63,577 bases of DNA from Candidatus Thalassarchaeum betae. Lineage in GTDB: Archaea; Thermoplasmatota; Poseidoniia; Poseidoniales; Thalassarchaeaceae. The position numbers and the translations under genes were made by a program. The stretch lies in assembly GCA_003193925.1 (NCBI GenBank), contig PSPG01000009.1, positions 1 through 63,577 on the forward strand, in the 5' to 3' direction. Under the pieces are notes generated by a model, which saw nothing but the letters and a program-made list of their open reading frames with translations, was not told the DNA's origin and did not search any database. Below, piece after piece: positions 42,362 through 50,591 of the stretch (position 1 is its first letter; the number at the start of each line of letters is the position of its first letter).

Positions 42362-43207
42362 ATGAAGGTAGCAATCTCAGCCTCGGATGCGTTCGTAGCA
42401 CCGTACATTACCGAGATGCTCGGCGACTCTGCCGTGGTAGTCCCTGACGAAGCCCTACAGGACTCCGCGTCACTGGACGGGATGCTCTCCCCATGCAGGG
42501 CGCTGATTCACATCAACTCGCGTCCTGCAGACACCTCCGTGGAGCGCACCGACAGAGAGGCTTACATCTCCATGAGGGAGGGCTCGAGACCGATTCTTGA
42601 CGCCGTCGACCGCCATGGCGGATTGCACCTGGTCATCCTAGGCACTCTCCGCGTCCATCCCCAGTGGCGTCCCGGCGACCCGTACTACGGACTCGAGTCG
42701 ACGCTGGCCCCGCGCGACGTGGCAGCGGAAGGGCAGTTGTGGATGGAGGAGAACGCGTTGGAAAGAGCGGAGACTGAACGTCCCGTCAGCATCATCCGAA
42801 CCTCTAACGTCCAAGGCGTACCCCTGAACGGTCCGCCGGGCAACGGTTTGCTCCATCGCTGGGCGGAGGAGTGCCAGATTGGCTGGATCAACATCCCAGG
42901 AGACGGCTCAGACGTCAAGGACTTCATCCACGTGCAGGACCTCGCCCGGGTCGTGGAGGCGGTCTTGGACGATCCGCCCCCGACCAGAGAGAGCGTCGCA
43001 GTCGGCTCGGGCAAGGGCATATCCATGGCCGACCTCGCAGCCGTCTACCAGAGCAACACTGGATGTGATACCGAGTTCGGCCAGAGCGACGCCGGCGAGG
43101 TGTTCGGGATAGTGGATGCCTGGGTCCTCGAGGAGAGGTTCGGGTTCAGGCCTCGGATCAGTCTCGAGGAGATGATGAGCGAGGCCTTCGAGGCCGTCGC
43201 TCGCTAA
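42362..43207 (+). CDS. NAD-dependent epimerase/dehydratase-like (extended SDR) protein
   Basis: 281 residues. The C-terminal half carries family hallmarks: SIIRTSNVQGVPLNG, then GDGSDVKDFIHVQDLARVV, as in nucleotide-sugar epimerases. The N-terminus (MKVAISASDAFVAPYI) lacks the usual GxxGxxG dinucleotide loop and no YxxxK catalytic pair is evident, although a Tyr occurs in the GDPYYGLES segment. It may be a degenerate or non-catalytic member, or one with a changed cofactor. The open frame begins upstream at 42140, but the ATG at 42362 fits both the family and the TATA-like element. Its stop overlaps the convergent EF-hand gene by 4 nt. Confidence 0.8.
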   Translation: MKVAISASDAFVAPYITEMLGDSAVVVPDEALQDSASLDGMLSPCRALIHINSRPADTSVERTDREAYISMREGSRPILDAVDRHGGLHLVILGTLRVHPQWRPGDPYYGLESTLAPRDVAAEGQLWMEENALERAETERPVSIIRTSNVQGVPLNGPPGNGLLHRWAEECQIGWINIPGDGSDVKDFIHVQDLARVVEAVLDDPPPTRESVAVGSGKGISMADLAAVYQSNTGCDTEFGQSDAGEVFGIVDAWVLEERFGFRPRISLEEMMSEAFEAVAR

Positions 43208-45459
43208 GCGTTGAGGATCAGGCGCTTGCGGATTCCGTTCCATCCGGCTATCGATGCCGTCAGTCTGTGCTCCGAGCCGCGTCGGTATGCCCCCGCATCG
43301 GCGTCGCTGCGCAGCCTGATCTCGATCTCGCCCACGTCGGCGACCTCGGCGACAATGGTGCTGCCGCCCCTGTAGGCGTCGTCCAACCCTATTCCGAATG
43401 TGCGCTCGGGCGCAGACGAGACCTTCATCGAGAAGTCATGCGGCTGCCCCTTGAGCGAGTCGACCAGTTTCCTCTGGTCACTCAGCATCCTCGCCTCAGC
43501 GAATGCAGCGACAATATCGCTGAGCCCTGCGGCGGCGGCCCGCGGGGCCTCGGAGGCATCGCCGGCCTGCTCCACGGCAGGCTGCCCGGTCTCAGTGGAC
43601 TCACGGGCGACCACAGCGTGCGAATGCTGCTTACGGGCGCGGACGGAGACCCTGTCGGGGACGGATACCCTCGGGGAGATGTTGACCCGATGGCTGTCGT
43701 GCCATTCCAATGAGCCTGAGCGCTCGGGGATGTTGACCCTGTCGGGGATGTCGACCTTGTCGGGGATGTCGACCTTGTCGGGGATGTGGACCTGTTCGGG
43801 GGCGGTGACGTGGTGCCTCTCGTGCCAACTATGAGAGCTGTCGTAGAGATATTCTTCGGATTCCGGCTCGGGCTCGAGCTCTGGGGGCGGCGGGGGCACC
43901 CGGTCCTGTGACTGATCCCTCATGTCCGCTGCGACCGCTCCAGCCACCCCTACAGCAGCTGCCCCGGCGGCGAGGGTCCCGGGGCTGGGCATCCTAGCCT
44001 CTATGCTGGCTTGGAAGGCGTCGGCACGGTCCCTCCACAACATACGCGCAGCGCTTTGCACCGAGAACGGCAGGTTGCCGATTTGCCCCTCTAACTCGGC
44101 ATCCGCGAGGGCCCTCGCGTCCTCGATGCTAACAGTGCTATTCTGAGCGGCCTGCTCCATGGCGTCTAGCACGCCTTCGAAGTTGGCAGCGAACTCGTCG
44201 AAGTCCCCGGACCAGCCTTCGGAGACCGAGATCCCGGTGCTGGCGAGAAGGCCGTAGCCGTTGTTGGCGAAGAAGCGCGCTTCGTAGTCCCCCTCTTCCA
44301 TTCCCCCAGAGAATGTGACTCTCCCCTCCCCCAGGCCTTGGCCCATGATTTGGGACCCGTTGACATAGAGCCAATTACCATAGTGATTGTCCCCATCAGA
44401 GGGCGCTTCTTTGCGATAGATGCCGATCCAGTCCTCGGCAGCCCCGGGTCCGTTGGAGAAGGAGACGGTGATCGGAGAGCCGGGCTTGAACCTGCCAGTC
44501 TCTGTGGATAGTGAGGCAGACGTGCTCACCGTGGAGCTCACCTCTACGGCGAAGGCCGCATAGGCCAGTTCGCGTCCGTTGAGGTCCGTGTCGTGCAGCC
44601 TCAGGGTCCACTGGCCGGGACCGGGGCTCGGGAGCGAGAAGGCGCCTCTCGTCCTGCCTTCGAGAAATTTGTAGCTGGAATCGTGCTCGTCGTTGACCGC
44701 CTCGTCGCCGTGTGGGATTTCCGCCGGGACGATTCCTATCCAGGCGTCATCGGACAGTTCGGGAACTATGAATGTGAAGTCGATGGACTCAGTGCTCTGG
44801 AAGGAGGACTTGGCCATCTTGAGCTCGATCCCCCCTGGGTCAGCGGAGTCGACCTCGGGAGCGCTCCCCCCGGAAGAGGAGATGGTTATCTTGCCTACGC
44901 CTACCCAGCGCCTCGTGCCAGTGGGCAGGCTGCCGTCCGACCTCGGTCGGGCCCAACCGCCCCTGTACCAGTCGTTGCTGCCATCTTGGTCACGGTCGTC
45001 GAGGCTCCAGGATGGTGCGCCGCCGCTGTTGGCGTTGTAGAAGTAGAGGCGGTTGCCTCGGTCGTTCTTGTACCAAGGCCTGCCGTTGATCTCGGAGTCC
45101 TGGAACTCGTATGCTCCGTTGTAGGAATCATTTGGGTGACCGGAGATGGAAACGCTGTCCCCCGCCGACAGGCCTTCGGATGGGCCGGTGTCCAAGAGAG
45201 CGAGCATCTCCTCCAAGTCGATCTTGCCGTCGGAATTGGTGTCAATGGCCCCCCACACCGCCCTGAGTATCATCGCGGGTGCCTGTTGGCCGGTTATCGA
45301 CTCGAGGGCGGCCTTGAACTCCGCCTCGGACAGAGAGCCGTCGCCGTTGAGGTCGTACTTGGAGAAAAGTGCCTCCGCGGTGACGCCTTTCCTGCGCATG
45401 ACCTCCTGCAGATTCTTGATCGCCACCGCCTCGATAGTACCTCGGGCGCCCTCTATCAT
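43204..45459 (-). CDS. EF-hand protein with two 'DAWIGI/DWIGI' beta domains; apparently cytoplasmic
   Basis: 751 residues without signal peptide. Two canonical EF-hand loops lie at the N-terminus: D36-x-N-G-D-G-S-L-S-x-x-E47 and D73-x-N-S-D-G-K-I-D-x-x-E84, spaced as a pair. A domain of about 90 residues with Trp-rich short motifs (GRPWYKN, LYFYN, WSLDD) follows, then two related beta domains around DAWIGIVPAE (about 240) and DWIGIYRKE (about 343), the wording of which recalls SKICH-type Ig domains. A helical segment, a hydrophobic Ala/Gly stretch (about 494-511) that could be one membrane helix, a Pro/Glu linker, a short repeat (IPDKVDIPDKVDIPDRVNIPE-like, about 560-580) and a last beta domain complete it. 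Function unknown; calcium binding is likely. Confidence 0.8.
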   Translation of the reverse strand: MIEGARGTIEAVAIKNLQEVMRRKGVTAEALFSKYDLNGDGSLSEAEFKAALESITGQQAPAMILRAVWGAIDTNSDGKIDLEEMLALLDTGPSEGLSAGDSVSISGHPNDSYNGAYEFQDSEINGRPWYKNDRGNRLYFYNANSGGAPSWSLDDRDQDGSNDWYRGGWARPRSDGSLPTGTRRWVGVGKITISSSGGSAPEVDSADPGGIELKMAKSSFQSTESIDFTFIVPELSDDAWIGIVPAEIPHGDEAVNDEHDSSYKFLEGRTRGAFSLPSPGPGQWTLRLHDTDLNGRELAYAAFAVEVSSTVSTSASLSTETGRFKPGSPITVSFSNGPGAAEDWIGIYRKEAPSDGDNHYGNWLYVNGSQIMGQGLGEGRVTFSGGMEEGDYEARFFANNGYGLLASTGISVSEGWSGDFDEFAANFEGVLDAMEQAAQNSTVSIEDARALADAELEGQIGNLPFSVQSAARMLWRDRADAFQASIEARMPSPGTLAAGAAAVGVAGAVAADMRDQSQDRVPPPPPELEPEPESEEYLYDSSHSWHERHHVTAPEQVHIPDKVDIPDKVDIPDRVNIPERSGSLEWHDSHRVNISPRVSVPDRVSVRARKQHSHAVVARESTETGQPAVEQAGDASEAPRAAAAGLSDIVAAFAEARMLSDQRKLVDSLKGQPHDFSMKVSSAPERTFGIGLDDAYRGGSTIVAEVADVGEIEIRLRSDADAGAYRRGSEHRLTASIAGWNGIRKRLILNA

Positions 45460-45528
45460 GGCTCGGGAAAAGGCTCTACAGCAATGAGGATTTTCCCGGC
45501 GACTCCTGACTCCATTGTCGCTTCTGAT

Positions 45529-46680
45529 CTAGACGAAAGGCGGTTGGCAGACTCGTGCCCTCACCCTCCTGCGGGGGCTCGCTTGGATCCAGACCTCCTG
45601 ACCTTGCTCGACTCCGTCGAGGTACGCCATGGCTATGCCCCTGCGCTCGAGGCTGGGAGAAGGGCCCCCGCTGGTGACGTAGCCGAGCGTCTCCGCTGCC
45701 TCGCCTTCACCGTTCAGCACGGCGTGTCCGGGTCTAGGCGATGGGCCCCGATCAAGGCACAGCAGGCCCTCCCACCTAGCTCCTGACTCGAGAGAGGCGA
45801 GTACCCTGTTCCTACCGACGAAGCCATGCTCGATATCCAGGCCGTATGGCACTGCGGTCTCGGCAGTGTCTCGCGCGAGGAAGTCCCCCGGCAGGTCTGC
45901 GTCTGGCTCTATGCCCAAGCCGGGCCAGAGGAAGTCTTGGCCCGACAGCAGGTACCCCTTCTCGAGGCGCAGGGTGTCCCTCGCGCCCAAGCCGACAGGG
46001 ACAAGGCCGGAAACCGCACCGGCCTCAAGTAGAGCTGACCACAGTCCGGGAGCGTCGCGGTTCTGGACGAAGATCTCCACCCCTGCCTCGCCGGTGTAAC
46101 CCGTACCCTGTATCCAACCGCCGATACCGAGGTCGTTAGCGGCGATGTCCTTGCATCGGAATCTGCCGACGGAATTACCCTCGCCCAAAACCTCCGTCAG
46201 GATGGCGGACGAAGACGGCCCTTGCAAAGCCAGTATGCTGGTCTTGTCGGACAGGTCTTCGATGGAGATCGAGGCGTCTTCGGGGAGCAGGTTGGTGAAC
46301 CAGTCTAGCATCACCTCGACCATGGATGCATTCGGGACGCCGAGCACCTCGGTATCTGACTTGACGGCGAAGATCATGTCGTCGATGATGCGGCCATCGT
46401 GATCCAGGAAGTGAGTGTACCCGCATCTCCCGCTTGCGAAGTTCAAGTACTCCTGAGTCGCAATGCCGCTCAACCATGACCGCACGCCCTCGCCCAAGAA
46501 TCGGAAGAAGCCCATGTGGGAGACGTCGAACAGCCCGGCAGCGCTTCTGGTCGCCAGATGCTCCTCCTGAATCGAGGAGAACCATATCGGCAGCTCGAAA
46601 CCGTGGAAGTCGACCATCTTGGCGTCCGTCTCGAGGTGAGACGCGTACAGGGCGGTCCTCTTCGGCGAGCCTCCTGACAC
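45529..46680 (-). CDS. gcvT: Aminomethyltransferase (glycine cleavage T-protein)
   Basis: About 383 residues. GcvT moves the methylene from aminomethyl-GcvH to tetrahydrofolate or its archaeal analogue, releasing ammonia. Visible motifs: KRTALYASHLETDAKMVDFHGFELP at the start of the domain (in part), AGLFDVSHMG, the GYTHFLDHDGRIIDDM folate-site segment, and GYTGEAGVEIFV. The frame stays open to 46920, but that part crosses a G/C-rich hairpin and is unlike the family. The GTG at 46680 gives a family-like N-terminus and has an AT-richer element (AACTTCTTG) about 27 nt upstream. Exact start uncertain. It is separated from gcvPA/gcvPB by two unrelated genes. Confidence 0.9.
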   Translation of the reverse strand: MSGGSPKRTALYASHLETDAKMVDFHGFELPIWFSSIQEEHLATRSAAGLFDVSHMGFFRFLGEGVRSWLSGIATQEYLNFASGRCGYTHFLDHDGRIIDDMIFAVKSDTEVLGVPNASMVEVMLDWFTNLLPEDASISIEDLSDKTSILALQGPSSSAILTEVLGEGNSVGRFRCKDIAANDLGIGGWIQGTGYTGEAGVEIFVQNRDAPGLWSALLEAGAVSGLVPVGLGARDTLRLEKGYLLSGQDFLWPGLGIEPDADLPGDFLARDTAETAVPYGLDIEHGFVGRNRVLASLESGARWEGLLCLDRGPSPRPGHAVLNGEGEAAETLGYVTSGGPSPSLERRGIAMAYLDGVEQGQEVWIQASPRRRVRARVCQPPFV

Positions 46681-46752
46681 GCGCAGAAGGAAAGCCGAGC
46701 GGTGCAAGAAGTTGTGGGCCAGTGTTTCCCGCCTCCCTACAACGGATAATCC

Positions 46753-46790
46753 CACACACCCCCCCACCGAAGGTGGAGGGGGGGTGTGTG
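46753..46790. promoter_or_regulatory. Long G/C hairpin in the gcvT-tfb divergent gap
   Basis: The left arm CACACAC(C)6ACC and right arm GGTGGAGGGGGGGTGTGTG form a nearly continuous stem of about 16 bp closed by GAA, with small G/A bulges. It lies between two divergent genes, 73 nt upstream of the gcvT start and about 120 nt upstream of tfb, where a terminator is not expected unless it ends an unseen transcript. It could be a cruciform, G-rich strand structure or 5' UTR element. Confidence 0.6.
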
Positions 46791-46908
46791 TCCCTGCAAC
46801 CGGAGAGTTTGGATTGGCCGAGGTGGATCCTAAGAAGGGAAGTCCTGCCCTGTCCCTTCTCATTGGATGAAAGTCCGATGGAGAAAACTTGCGAGCAGCG
46901 GTGAAAGA

Positions 46909-47982
46909 ATGAACGTACAAGAGAAAGACTTAAATAAGAAAGACTCTACTATACAACTGCGAGTTGAGAAGATGGAACGAGCCACTGCTAGGCAGGCCAG
47001 CGATTCTGAGCGCACTTCCCGGAAGCGAAGCCGCTCTAAGCCGATTCGGCCTGCTCGACGCCCCTCTAGGGAGCGTGGCACAGAGTCCGTGGCAGGCCCG
47101 TGCAAGGTGTGCGGAGCCAATTCATGGGACACCGACGAGATCCGAGGAGAGACCTCGTGCTCCGAGTGCGGCTACGTAGCTGCAGAGAACATGATCGACC
47201 CTGGCGCCGAGTGGATAAACCACTCTGACGGCGATGACCGGAGCCGGGTCGGCGCACCTACCACACTCACACTCTCCGACAAAGGCCTGTCCACCGAGAT
47301 TCGACGCTCCGACCTGACTGCTGGGGCTGCCAGGCGCCACGGCATGAGCGGCAAGGGCCTGCGCGAGTGGAGGCGCCGGCAGCGCATCGATCAGCGCAGC
47401 AAGACCAGGGACAGCAGGAGTCGCAACCTCTCGAAGGCGATGCAGTTCATCCGCGACCGCGGGGACCTACCGTCTCAAATCGAGCAGGAGGCGGCCTCGC
47501 TGTACAGGCACTCTGTCGAGCGCGGCCTCGTCACCGGGCGGAGCATCCGTGGCGTCTCCGCGGCTTGCGTCTACATCGCCGCCAGAGAGGCCAAAATCCC
47601 TCGTAGGATTGAGGACATAGCCGCCGCCTTCGACATGATCAAGCCGGTCGAGGAGAAGGAGCTCAAGCGAACCATCAGACTCGTTGCAAGGATGCTCGGA
47701 ACGCACCACATCACCAGCCCTGACGAGTACTTCGAGAAGTTCCACTCCGACCTCGGCCTCCCGCCTTATGTGCTAGGGGAGGTCAGGGACCTGTGGGACA
47801 TGGTCAAGGACGACCTGTCGTGGCAGGGCAAGAAGCCCTCAGGCATCGCAGGTGTGATTATCTACAAGGCGTCCCAGAGCAGTTCCTCACCGAGAACGCA
47901 GAGCGAGGTCTGCGGGGTCTCTGGCATCAGTGAGGTCACCCTGCGCGGTCTGCTGAAGATACTGAACCAGCTTACAGCGTAG
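46909..47982 (+). CDS. tfb: Transcription initiation factor TFB with extended basic N-terminus
   Basis: 357 residues, the archaeal TFIIB that bridges TBP/TATA and RNA polymerase. The zinc ribbon CxxC...CxxC (CKVCG at 65-69 and CSECG at 84-88) is followed by a B-reader-like region (GAEWINHSD, then LSTEIRRSDL), and two cyclin repeats starting about 170 and 265 (SIRGVSAACVYIAARE; KKPSGIAGVIIYKAS). Normally the ribbon begins within the first few residues; here about 60 basic, Arg/Ser/Lys-rich residues precede it. The ATG at 46909 has SD GGTGA four nt upstream; ATGs at 46867 and 46972 are alternatives, and even the last leaves about 43 residues before the ribbon. Confidence 0.93.
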   Translation: MNVQEKDLNKKDSTIQLRVEKMERATARQASDSERTSRKRSRSKPIRPARRPSRERGTESVAGPCKVCGANSWDTDEIRGETSCSECGYVAAENMIDPGAEWINHSDGDDRSRVGAPTTLTLSDKGLSTEIRRSDLTAGAARRHGMSGKGLREWRRRQRIDQRSKTRDSRSRNLSKAMQFIRDRGDLPSQIEQEAASLYRHSVERGLVTGRSIRGVSAACVYIAAREAKIPRRIEDIAAAFDMIKPVEEKELKRTIRLVARMLGTHHITSPDEYFEKFHSDLGLPPYVLGEVRDLWDMVKDDLSWQGKKPSGIAGVIIYKASQSSSSPRTQSEVCGVSGISEVTLRGLLKILNQLTA

Positions 47983-47992
47983 AGTGAGATGG

Positions 47993-48066
47993 TGGACGCT
48001 GGGGGATTTGAACCCCCGGCCCCCTGGTTGCAAACCAGGTGCTCTTCCAAGCTGAGCTAAGCGCCC
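47993..48066 (-). tRNA. tRNA-Ala (UGC)
   Basis: A 74-nt minus-strand cloverleaf: acceptor GGGCGCT/AGCGTCC with the G3-U70 pair that identifies tRNA-Ala, anticodon stem CCTGG/CCAGG around TTTGCAA (anticodon UGC), and T arm GGGGGTTCAAATCCCCC. CCA is encoded at 47992-47990. No intron. Confidence 0.95.
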
Positions 48067-48117
48067 TACGAGCGGTCGAATCGGCTGAGGTTCTTGAGTG
48101 CAACCGTCGAGAGGGAC

Positions 48118-48711
48118 TCACTTCTCCTCGGTTGAGTCCATCAGTCTAGGCAGGATGATCAAGATTCCGATGAGCGATGCCAGCAGCAGGAGGACCAGGG
48201 AGCCATTACCATCGCCGGACTCATGCTCCTCATCGCTGCCAGTGGGCAGTTCCCCGGTAGGCGGCGAGTGCACGTCAAGCGCGTAGTTGACGTAGAAGGC
48301 CCGACTGGAGATGCCAGAGTTTGAACTTATCTGGTGCATCATCGATATGTTGCCGGGCAGCAGGCCGTTCTCAGGAGCAAGAAGCACCAACTCGGTGACC
48401 ATGCACCCCTCATCGACCTTGGAGCCGTTCGCGGCCCGCTCGCACGATGCGTTGAGCCATTGTGTGGCGAACTCGAAGTAGCCGTCTCCGTCGGCATCTA
48501 TCTCTACCCGGTGGCTGACGCCCTCCCTGTCATCCACGTTCATGAAGAAGATCGAGTCGGTCTCCACCAGAATCCCAGCCTCGACGGAGTTCGGCGAGGA
48601 GCCGTCCTCCCTGAGCAGGAAGGTGAACTCCTGTGGGTCATGGGCCGCAACGCCTTGCGGCACCATCAGCAGCGCTGCCAGTACGAGGCTCAGCGGTGTG
48701 AGGGAACGCAT
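48118..48711 (-). CDS. Small exported protein with predicted N-terminal histidine and C-terminal TM (paralogue A)
   Basis: 197 residues. The signal peptide ends VPQGVAA just before His24, so cleavage at the Ala-x-Ala-type site would leave His as residue 1 of the mature protein. A beta-rich domain of about 115 residues follows with SHRVEIDADGDGYFE and two Cys (NASCER, DEGCMV); then a Glu/Asp/His linker and a membrane helix (SLVLLLLASLIGILIIL). It is a paralogue of the protein at 52554: same layout, AAH junction and 'F-x-F...DP/SPNS...IDxDGDG' pattern. A mature N-terminal His is typical of copper 'histidine brace' proteins (CopC, PmoB, LPMO); copper binding is inferred. It is divergent from the LVIVD gene, sharing the promoter gap. 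Confidence 0.75.
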   Translation of the reverse strand: MRSLTPLSLVLAALLMVPQGVAAHDPQEFTFLLREDGSSPNSVEAGILVETDSIFFMNVDDREGVSHRVEIDADGDGYFEFATQWLNASCERAANGSKVDEGCMVTELVLLAPENGLLPGNISMMHQISSNSGISSRAFYVNYALDVHSPPTGELPTGSDEEHESGDGNGSLVLLLLASLIGILIILPRLMDSTEEK

Positions 48712-48732
48712 GGCACTCCGCAGTGCGGCGAT

Positions 48733-48743
48733 GGCTTCAACAT
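48733..48743. promoter_or_regulatory. Shared divergent promoter element (TTCAA/TTGAA)
   Basis: GGCTTCAACAT is centred at about 48738, exactly 27 nt from the ATG of each divergent gene (48711 minus, 48765 plus). Both would then be leaderless and read from one TATA-like element in opposite directions. Confidence 0.4.
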
Positions 48744-48764
48744 GACCCGTTGACTGGCGCGAGC

Positions 48765-50510
48765 ATGGACACTCAGCGTGTCGCGCTGGCGGTCGGGCTC
48801 GCAGCCTGCGTTTTGGTCGCCGGCGCGGCCTCCTTCATGCTGATTCGAGACTCGAGCGAGCTCGAGAGCGAGGGCACGACGATGTTGGATCCACTGCTGC
48901 AGGATGAGGAGCACGACCACAGGAACGCCAGCTATCATATCCTGTATACCGAGAACGTCCAACCGGTATCGTACAACGAGTTGACGGACACCGGCAACGC
49001 CGAGATTCAAGTCGCCGATTCTCCCGACGGCAAGACCTACGCTTACATCGCCGGTTGGACCGAGATGCACATCGTCGACGTCACCGACCCCTCGAACACC
49101 ACGGTCACCGGCGTATACTACGACCCGAACACGCAGGTCTTCGATGTCAAGTATCTCGAGTACAACGGACGGGAGTACGTCATCCTCCAGAATCAGATCA
49201 TCGATCCGGGCGCCGCCGACCCGAACGTAGGCAATTGGGAGGACCCAGTGCAGGTCTCGGTAACCCTGGTCGACGTCACAGACAAGAGCAATCCGAGCTT
49301 CGTCGACTTTTGGTACGACGCCGACCATCCCAGCGGGCCTCACAACCTGTACACTCACATGATCGACAACGAGTGGTACATCTTCGTCGCGAACCCCGAC
49401 TACGAGTCTTGCGACGTCGGCCAAGGAGATGCCTGCGGCGGCATCACCATCGCGCACCTCAACTTCGCCGGCTTCGGCGACCTGCCAAGGATAGTCAAGA
49501 TCGGCGAGGCAGAGGTCTCGTGGGAGACCACGCGTGGAGGGTGGATCTACATCCACGACATGACGGTGCAGACCTGGCCCAGCGACATCGCGGACGACCC
49601 GCGCAACGGTCGGACCTACATCTACGGGGCCTATTGGGAGGCCGGACTCCGGATCTTCGATGTAAGCGACGTGCCGCACCCGAACAAGGACATGGTCGAG
49701 TACCTGTGGTACGGCTCGCTGTGCCGCCTCTCGGGCGGCACCCAGGCCGGCTGCACATGGCGCGCCCCCGAGGTCGGGATGTGGATGGACTTCGAGGATT
49801 TCGACGGCGACGGCGAGCCTGACAGCGGCACCACTGGCAATGAGAACGGTGGCCGGGCCTCGTACATCCACTACGCCGAGCCGTTCGACAAGATGGTCGA
49901 TGCCAGCCATCTCGGATATCCTCAGGGCAAGCGCCACCTGACGCTACTGGCGACCGAGGTCCTCGAGACCACGGTTGGGACTGGGATGGTGTATCTTCTG
50001 GACACCACGAGCTACGAGGAGGTCAACGGGAACCTCCGCTTCCTGCCGAGTCTGATACACGGCTGGGAGAACCCGTTCGCTTGGGACCATCACATCCCAG
50101 GGGGGGAGGAGTGGCTGCTGTTCAGCCCCCACAACGCGGACACGCAGATCTTCCAGACGGGGCTTCCCGGGCTCCCGGACAACAGCCACGGCGGTGCCTG
50201 GGATGGCCGTATCTACCTCTCGAGCTATCACGCCGGGCTGTGGGTCATCGACGTTGAGACGCTGATGGCGGCAGGTCTCGAGGAGGGCAACAAGACCGAT
50301 GTTCACATGGCCGCGACAGTCGGCTACCACGTGCCCCACTCACAGGACGGCGTGGCTCCGGACAGCTCATTCTATGACTTCGGATGGACTCCCTTCCTAT
50401 GGGCTGCGGAGCACCACGAGGGTTACACCTACCTGTCCTGCATCACCAGCGGGATGTACATCGTCCAACTGGACATAGACAAGCCGTATGGCAGCCTCCT
50501 AGAGCCCTGA
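48765..50510 (+). CDS. LVIVD-repeat beta-propeller surface protein (paralogue A)
   Basis: 581 residues from MDTQRVALAVGLAACV, with an N-terminal hydrophobic anchor or signal segment. The exterior part is a beta-propeller of LVIVD type: MHIVDVTDPSN, VTLVDVTDKSNP, LRIFDVSDVPHPN, LWVIDVETL and MYIVQLDID mark successive blades. Many conserved His are spread through it (DHPSGPHNLYTH, YIHDM, YIHYAEPF, DHHIPGG, SSYHAGL, AEHHEG). The lipoprotein at 50592 is a paralogue with similar blade motifs. LVIVD repeats occur in choice-of-anchor-B proteins and have no settled function. An in-frame upstream start at 48723 is rejected in favour of the ATG that begins the hydrophobic segment. Heads the plus-strand cluster with SCO1. 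Confidence 0.85.
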   Translation: MDTQRVALAVGLAACVLVAGAASFMLIRDSSELESEGTTMLDPLLQDEEHDHRNASYHILYTENVQPVSYNELTDTGNAEIQVADSPDGKTYAYIAGWTEMHIVDVTDPSNTTVTGVYYDPNTQVFDVKYLEYNGREYVILQNQIIDPGAADPNVGNWEDPVQVSVTLVDVTDKSNPSFVDFWYDADHPSGPHNLYTHMIDNEWYIFVANPDYESCDVGQGDACGGITIAHLNFAGFGDLPRIVKIGEAEVSWETTRGGWIYIHDMTVQTWPSDIADDPRNGRTYIYGAYWEAGLRIFDVSDVPHPNKDMVEYLWYGSLCRLSGGTQAGCTWRAPEVGMWMDFEDFDGDGEPDSGTTGNENGGRASYIHYAEPFDKMVDASHLGYPQGKRHLTLLATEVLETTVGTGMVYLLDTTSYEEVNGNLRFLPSLIHGWENPFAWDHHIPGGEEWLLFSPHNADTQIFQTGLPGLPDNSHGGAWDGRIYLSSYHAGLWVIDVETLMAAGLEEGNKTDVHMAATVGYHVPHSQDGVAPDSSFYDFGWTPFLWAAEHHEGYTYLSCITSGMYIVQLDIDKPYGSLLEP

Positions 50511-50591
50511 TTCGCCCTAGCGCGTAGCGCAGGGCGACCGGTGCATTCAACAACCGACTGAATTCGTCGGCTGGGTGACCGAGGCCTCGCC

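Noticed and set aside
46681-46920. N-terminal extension of gcvT to 46920
   Set aside because: It translates the G/C hairpin and resembles no GcvT N-terminus.
48690-49937. Minus-strand open frame of 415 codons
   Set aside because: Antisense to LVIVD paralogue A; Val/Asp-rich composition typical of shadow frames here.
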